The translations under genes and the position numbers were made by a program. From contig NZ_CAJZFJ010000019.1 in assembly GCF_915070105.1 (NCBI RefSeq), positions 1-35,609 of the forward strand: a DNA stretch of 35,609 bases, read 5' to 3'. This document shows, one piece after another, positions 33,312 to 35,609 of the stretch; within the stretch, counting starts at the first letter, position 1; every line of letters begins with the position of its first letter. Below the pieces are notes generated by a model that saw only the letters and a program-made list of their open reading frames with translations, made no database searches and had not been told where the DNA came from. The DNA is from an uncultured Porphyromonas sp. GTDB taxonomy: Bacteria > Bacteroidota > Bacteroidia > Bacteroidales > Porphyromonadaceae.

Positions 33312-34571
33312 ATGCAGAAACTACTTGTATATGCTGATTTTGATTGGCTGAAAGAACCGACACTTGTTGGGGAATTGAGCTATGAGTCTCTGCGGGGGAC
33401 AGACAGCTATGGCTTCTGCTTCAATGAAGAATGGCTACGAATACAAGGAGGATTATTCCTAAGTGCTGATCTTAACAATTACTCGGGCGTACAATATACA
33501 ACAGGAGGTGATGATATTTTTGGATGCTTTTCGGATGCATTGCCCGATAGATGGGGGCGAACACTACTTAATCGCAGAGAGCAGATTTTAGCACAAGGGG
33601 AGAAACGCCCCCTTCGTCGTCTTACCTCCTTTGATTACCTCTTGGGGATTGATGATTATTCCCGAATGGGAGGTTTCCGTTTCAAAGAAAGTGTAGATGC
33701 TGACTTTATCAATAGCTCTCCGATCCTGAGGATTCCACCCTTGACCGATATTCGTGCATTGGAAGCCGCAAGCAAGGAGGTAGAACAAAGTGAGGAGCGG
33801 AACGAACTCCCTGACAGAAGATGGATCGTACAGCTGATTCAGCCTGGCACTTCTCTTGGTGGAGCACGTCCCAAAGCCAGTGTGCTGGATACCGATGGCT
33901 CTTTATGTATTGCAAAGTTTCCCTCTCTTAAGGATGATTATGATGCCGAGTTGTGGGAGCATCTCTGCCATTTTCTTGCGAAAAGGGCTGGGATTACTGT
34001 GGCTGAAACAAGGGTATTACAAACATCAGAGACCTATCACACCCTAATCTCCAAGCGTTTTGATAGAACAGAGCAAGGGAAACGTATCCACTTTGCCTCG
34101 ACTATGACGCTTCTTGGATTGCATGATGGAGATAACGCCATGAATGGTTACGGTTACTTAGATATTGTGGATTTTATCATTCGCCACTGTACAGATGTGG
34201 AGAGTAACCTAAGGGAACTATATCGTCGTGTTGTTTTCAATATCTGCATTGGCAATAGTGATGATCACTTCCGAAATCACGGATTCTTACTTACACCCAA
34301 AGGCTGGACACTATCTCCTGCTTACGACATAAACCCAACATTAAGTAAACATCAGAGTTTACTGGTTACTTCTACGTCCAACGAGGCGGACCTCTCACTT
34401 CTCAGAGATGCTTCAGAAGAATATATGCTGAGCAAGGAGATTGCCGATACCATTATTTTGGAAGTGTGTAATGCCCTGAAAGATTGGCTATCCTTGGCTA
34501 CTCGACTAGGAATTACTAAGAGAGAAATAGCCCTCTTTGCTGATCGCTGGGAATTTTCGGCAAGTCATTAG
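33312..34571 (+). CDS. hipA: HipA-family serine/threonine kinase toxin
   Basis: A full-length 419-aa HipA. The N-terminal HipA_N domain (about 1-125) has YADFDWLKEPTLVGEL and FSDALPDRWGR. The kinase core shows the G-rich loop GTSLGGARPKAS (179-190), the ATP-site lysine K202 in AKF, a conserved KRFDR (248-252), catalytic NSDDHFRNHGF (D317, N322) and the metal-binding AYDI (D339). All the expected catalytic residues are there, so it should be active. E. coli HipA phosphorylates glutamyl-tRNA synthetase, but targets differ between branches and are not predicted here. Codon use is AT-richer than the core genes. No clear terminator follows. Confidence 0.92.
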   Translation: MQKLLVYADFDWLKEPTLVGELSYESLRGTDSYGFCFNEEWLRIQGGLFLSADLNNYSGVQYTTGGDDIFGCFSDALPDRWGRTLLNRREQILAQGEKRPLRRLTSFDYLLGIDDYSRMGGFRFKESVDADFINSSPILRIPPLTDIRALEAASKEVEQSEERNELPDRRWIVQLIQPGTSLGGARPKASVLDTDGSLCIAKFPSLKDDYDAELWEHLCHFLAKRAGITVAETRVLQTSETYHTLISKRFDRTEQGKRIHFASTMTLLGLHDGDNAMNGYGYLDIVDFIIRHCTDVESNLRELYRRVVFNICIGNSDDHFRNHGFLLTPKGWTLSPAYDINPTLSKHQSLLVTSTSNEADLSLLRDASEEYMLSKEIADTIILEVCNALKDWLSLATRLGITKREIALFADRWEFSASH

Positions 34572-34714
34572 AATAAACAACCCCGAGGGGGTATGATAGA
34601 TTTCCACTCCTTACATTTGCTACTGATAGGGTATAAGTTGTTTTATATGCTAACGAAGATAATTATAGTACAGTAGATAAAGGAGATTCACCTATTATAA
34701 TTATAGATATAAAT
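34572..34714. other. AT-rich gap between hipA and the terminal gene
   Basis: No gene and no strong hairpin; only a small CCCCGAGGGG at about 34579-34590. ATTATAATTATAG-type sequence before 34715 could include a promoter for the next gene, but no TAnnTTTG box is clear. Confidence 0.35.
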
Positions 34715-35609
34715 ATGGAAAGACATAGAGTGCAATACTATTCCCAACGTGATTTGAGCATAGGTTCGAATTTACAGCAAATAGAGGGCCTATTGATGAA
34801 TTTTGAGGCATCAAAATTCGTCAAGGATATCAATGATGTTTTGGAACTCTATCACATCAAAAAATATATAGATCGTAACAACTATCTATCAACTTGGACA
34901 GAGGATTATATTAATAGCCTGAAATCAATGGTTAAGAGTTTCTCAAAAATTATTGTGAGATATCTACGAGCTATACCCAAAGATGCACTGTATGATTATT
35001 ACAAGTCGATAGACTGGAGCTATACAGAATCATTCTGGGAGGTGGTCGCCAATTATAATCTTCTAGATTTGCTTGATGAGCCTTTTTTGGACAAGGTGCT
35101 TGCTGAAGATGGAAATTTGCGTCTGATTCTGCAACAGGAACGGATCGTAGATAAGTTTGCGAAATATCTCAAGAGCAAGATAATGAGTAATAGTCTATCT
35201 GCTCATATCCTCTTGGATCAATATGCACGCAGTAGCTTAAATGATAATGGTGGGACGTACTTCTTCCCGTCATCATTGACATCTACCGACAAGGAGCAGA
35301 TTATTGTAGACTTCTTGAACCAGGGCGAGCCAAACCTCAACTACGTGAGGCTGGTGATGCAAGTAAAGGACAATGCTAATGAGATTATCCTTACTCCAAA
35401 GACAAGACTCCTTGCACAAGATGTGGAAAAGCAATTGAATGAGAAGTTCTTTGACAAGGAAAATGTGATTCATTTTGCTTATGGTGTAGAGTATGATAGA
35501 AGTGATAATATTCCACCAGCCAGAATAGAGCAACGAGAAAATGGGTTTATGCAAGTTCATAGCTGGAAATATATTGAGGGCTTGAACGAAACGGATAAGA
35601 TTCTCGTTT
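34715..35609 (+). CDS. Unrecognised protein, 3' end beyond the window
   Basis: An open frame from the ATG at 34715 runs without a stop to the last base, 298 codons visible. The product is mostly helical and charged at first (MERHRVQYYSQRDLSIGSN..., LLMNFEASKFVKDINDVLELYHIKKYIDR about 27-53). A segment LLDEPFLDKVLAEDGNLRLILQQ lies at about 120-142, and a beta-like part about 190-290 includes EPNLNYVRLVMQVKDNANEIILTP. No signal peptide or transmembrane segment is seen. I recognise no family. Codon use is strongly AT-rich, as for an acquired accessory gene. It lies 143 nt after hipA on the same strand. Confidence 0.75.
   Translation, partial: MERHRVQYYSQRDLSIGSNLQQIEGLLMNFEASKFVKDINDVLELYHIKKYIDRNNYLSTWTEDYINSLKSMVKSFSKIIVRYLRAIPKDALYDYYKSIDWSYTESFWEVVANYNLLDLLDEPFLDKVLAEDGNLRLILQQERIVDKFAKYLKSKIMSNSLSAHILLDQYARSSLNDNGGTYFFPSSLTSTDKEQIIVDFLNQGEPNLNYVRLVMQVKDNANEIILTPKTRLLAQDVEKQLNEKFFDKENVIHFAYGVEYDRSDNIPPARIEQRENGFMQVHSWKYIEGLNETDKILV

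Noticed and set aside
35273..35560. 95-aa minus-strand frame near the right end
   Set aside because: It lies wholly antisense to the longer stop-free frame starting at 34715, which continues off the window.

Overview
The window looks like chromosomal DNA of a Bacteroidota bacterium, most likely Porphyromonas or a close relative. The signs are a small protein ending in a type IX secretion (T9SS) sorting domain, promoter boxes of the Bacteroidota form TAnnTTTG ahead of many operons, secreted glycan hydrolases plus a sulfatase, a tandem DUF4230 pair and a type II NADH dehydrogenase. No rRNA, tRNA, IS transposase or CRISPR array was seen. The organism call is inference from gene content; no marker gene was compared.

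Left part (1-9050, + strand): one compact operon with transketolase, ribose-5-phosphate isomerase B, a secreted GH20 beta-hexosaminidase, a secreted serine-type sulfatase, an AI-2E-family membrane protein and a LolC/E-type permease, closed by a strong hairpin at 8966-9009. Facing it on the minus strand are guaA, panB and a TRIC-family channel (12249 down to 9060). A divergent pair follows at 13121-15699: a secreted GH29 alpha-L-fucosidase overlapping by one base with a low-molecular-weight tyrosine phosphatase.

Middle (15700-22830, - strand): a long, probably single transcription unit read from about 22820 to 15889. It encodes dCMP deaminase, S41/CtpA protease, 5-formyl-THF cyclo-ligase, dihydropteroate synthase (FolP), diadenylate cyclase (CdaA), a small T9SS-tagged protein, a PabA/TrpG glutamine amidotransferase and DNA polymerase III delta'. 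Folate and one-carbon supply, nucleotide supply, replication and c-di-AMP signalling therefore share a locus. Next come a lone lipoprotein, fumC (+), and a minus-strand operon of NADH dehydrogenase II, two DUF4230 proteins and an ABC-F ATPase.

Right end (about 31200-35609): visibly AT-richer accessory DNA. It holds an HD protein with the hallmark residues of the (p)ppGpp hydrolase fold, a complete HipB-HipA pair, and an unrecognised gene running off the window end.

The most unusual signal is a dispersed intergenic element present three times in the same orientation (about 12675-12985, 22886-23190, 30904-31190). Each copy has diverged flanks around a very regular core of 8-bp palindromes (GTRTAYAC). 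These pair into 18-bp dyads (GTGTACAC-2 bp-GTGTACAC type) repeated every 22 bp, followed by a conserved box CCTCGCTCTAAGTAT. The geometry (10-bp and 22-bp steps, one and two helical turns) and symmetric sequence changes in some dyads suggest a protein-binding array or structured element; I do not recognise it as a described family.
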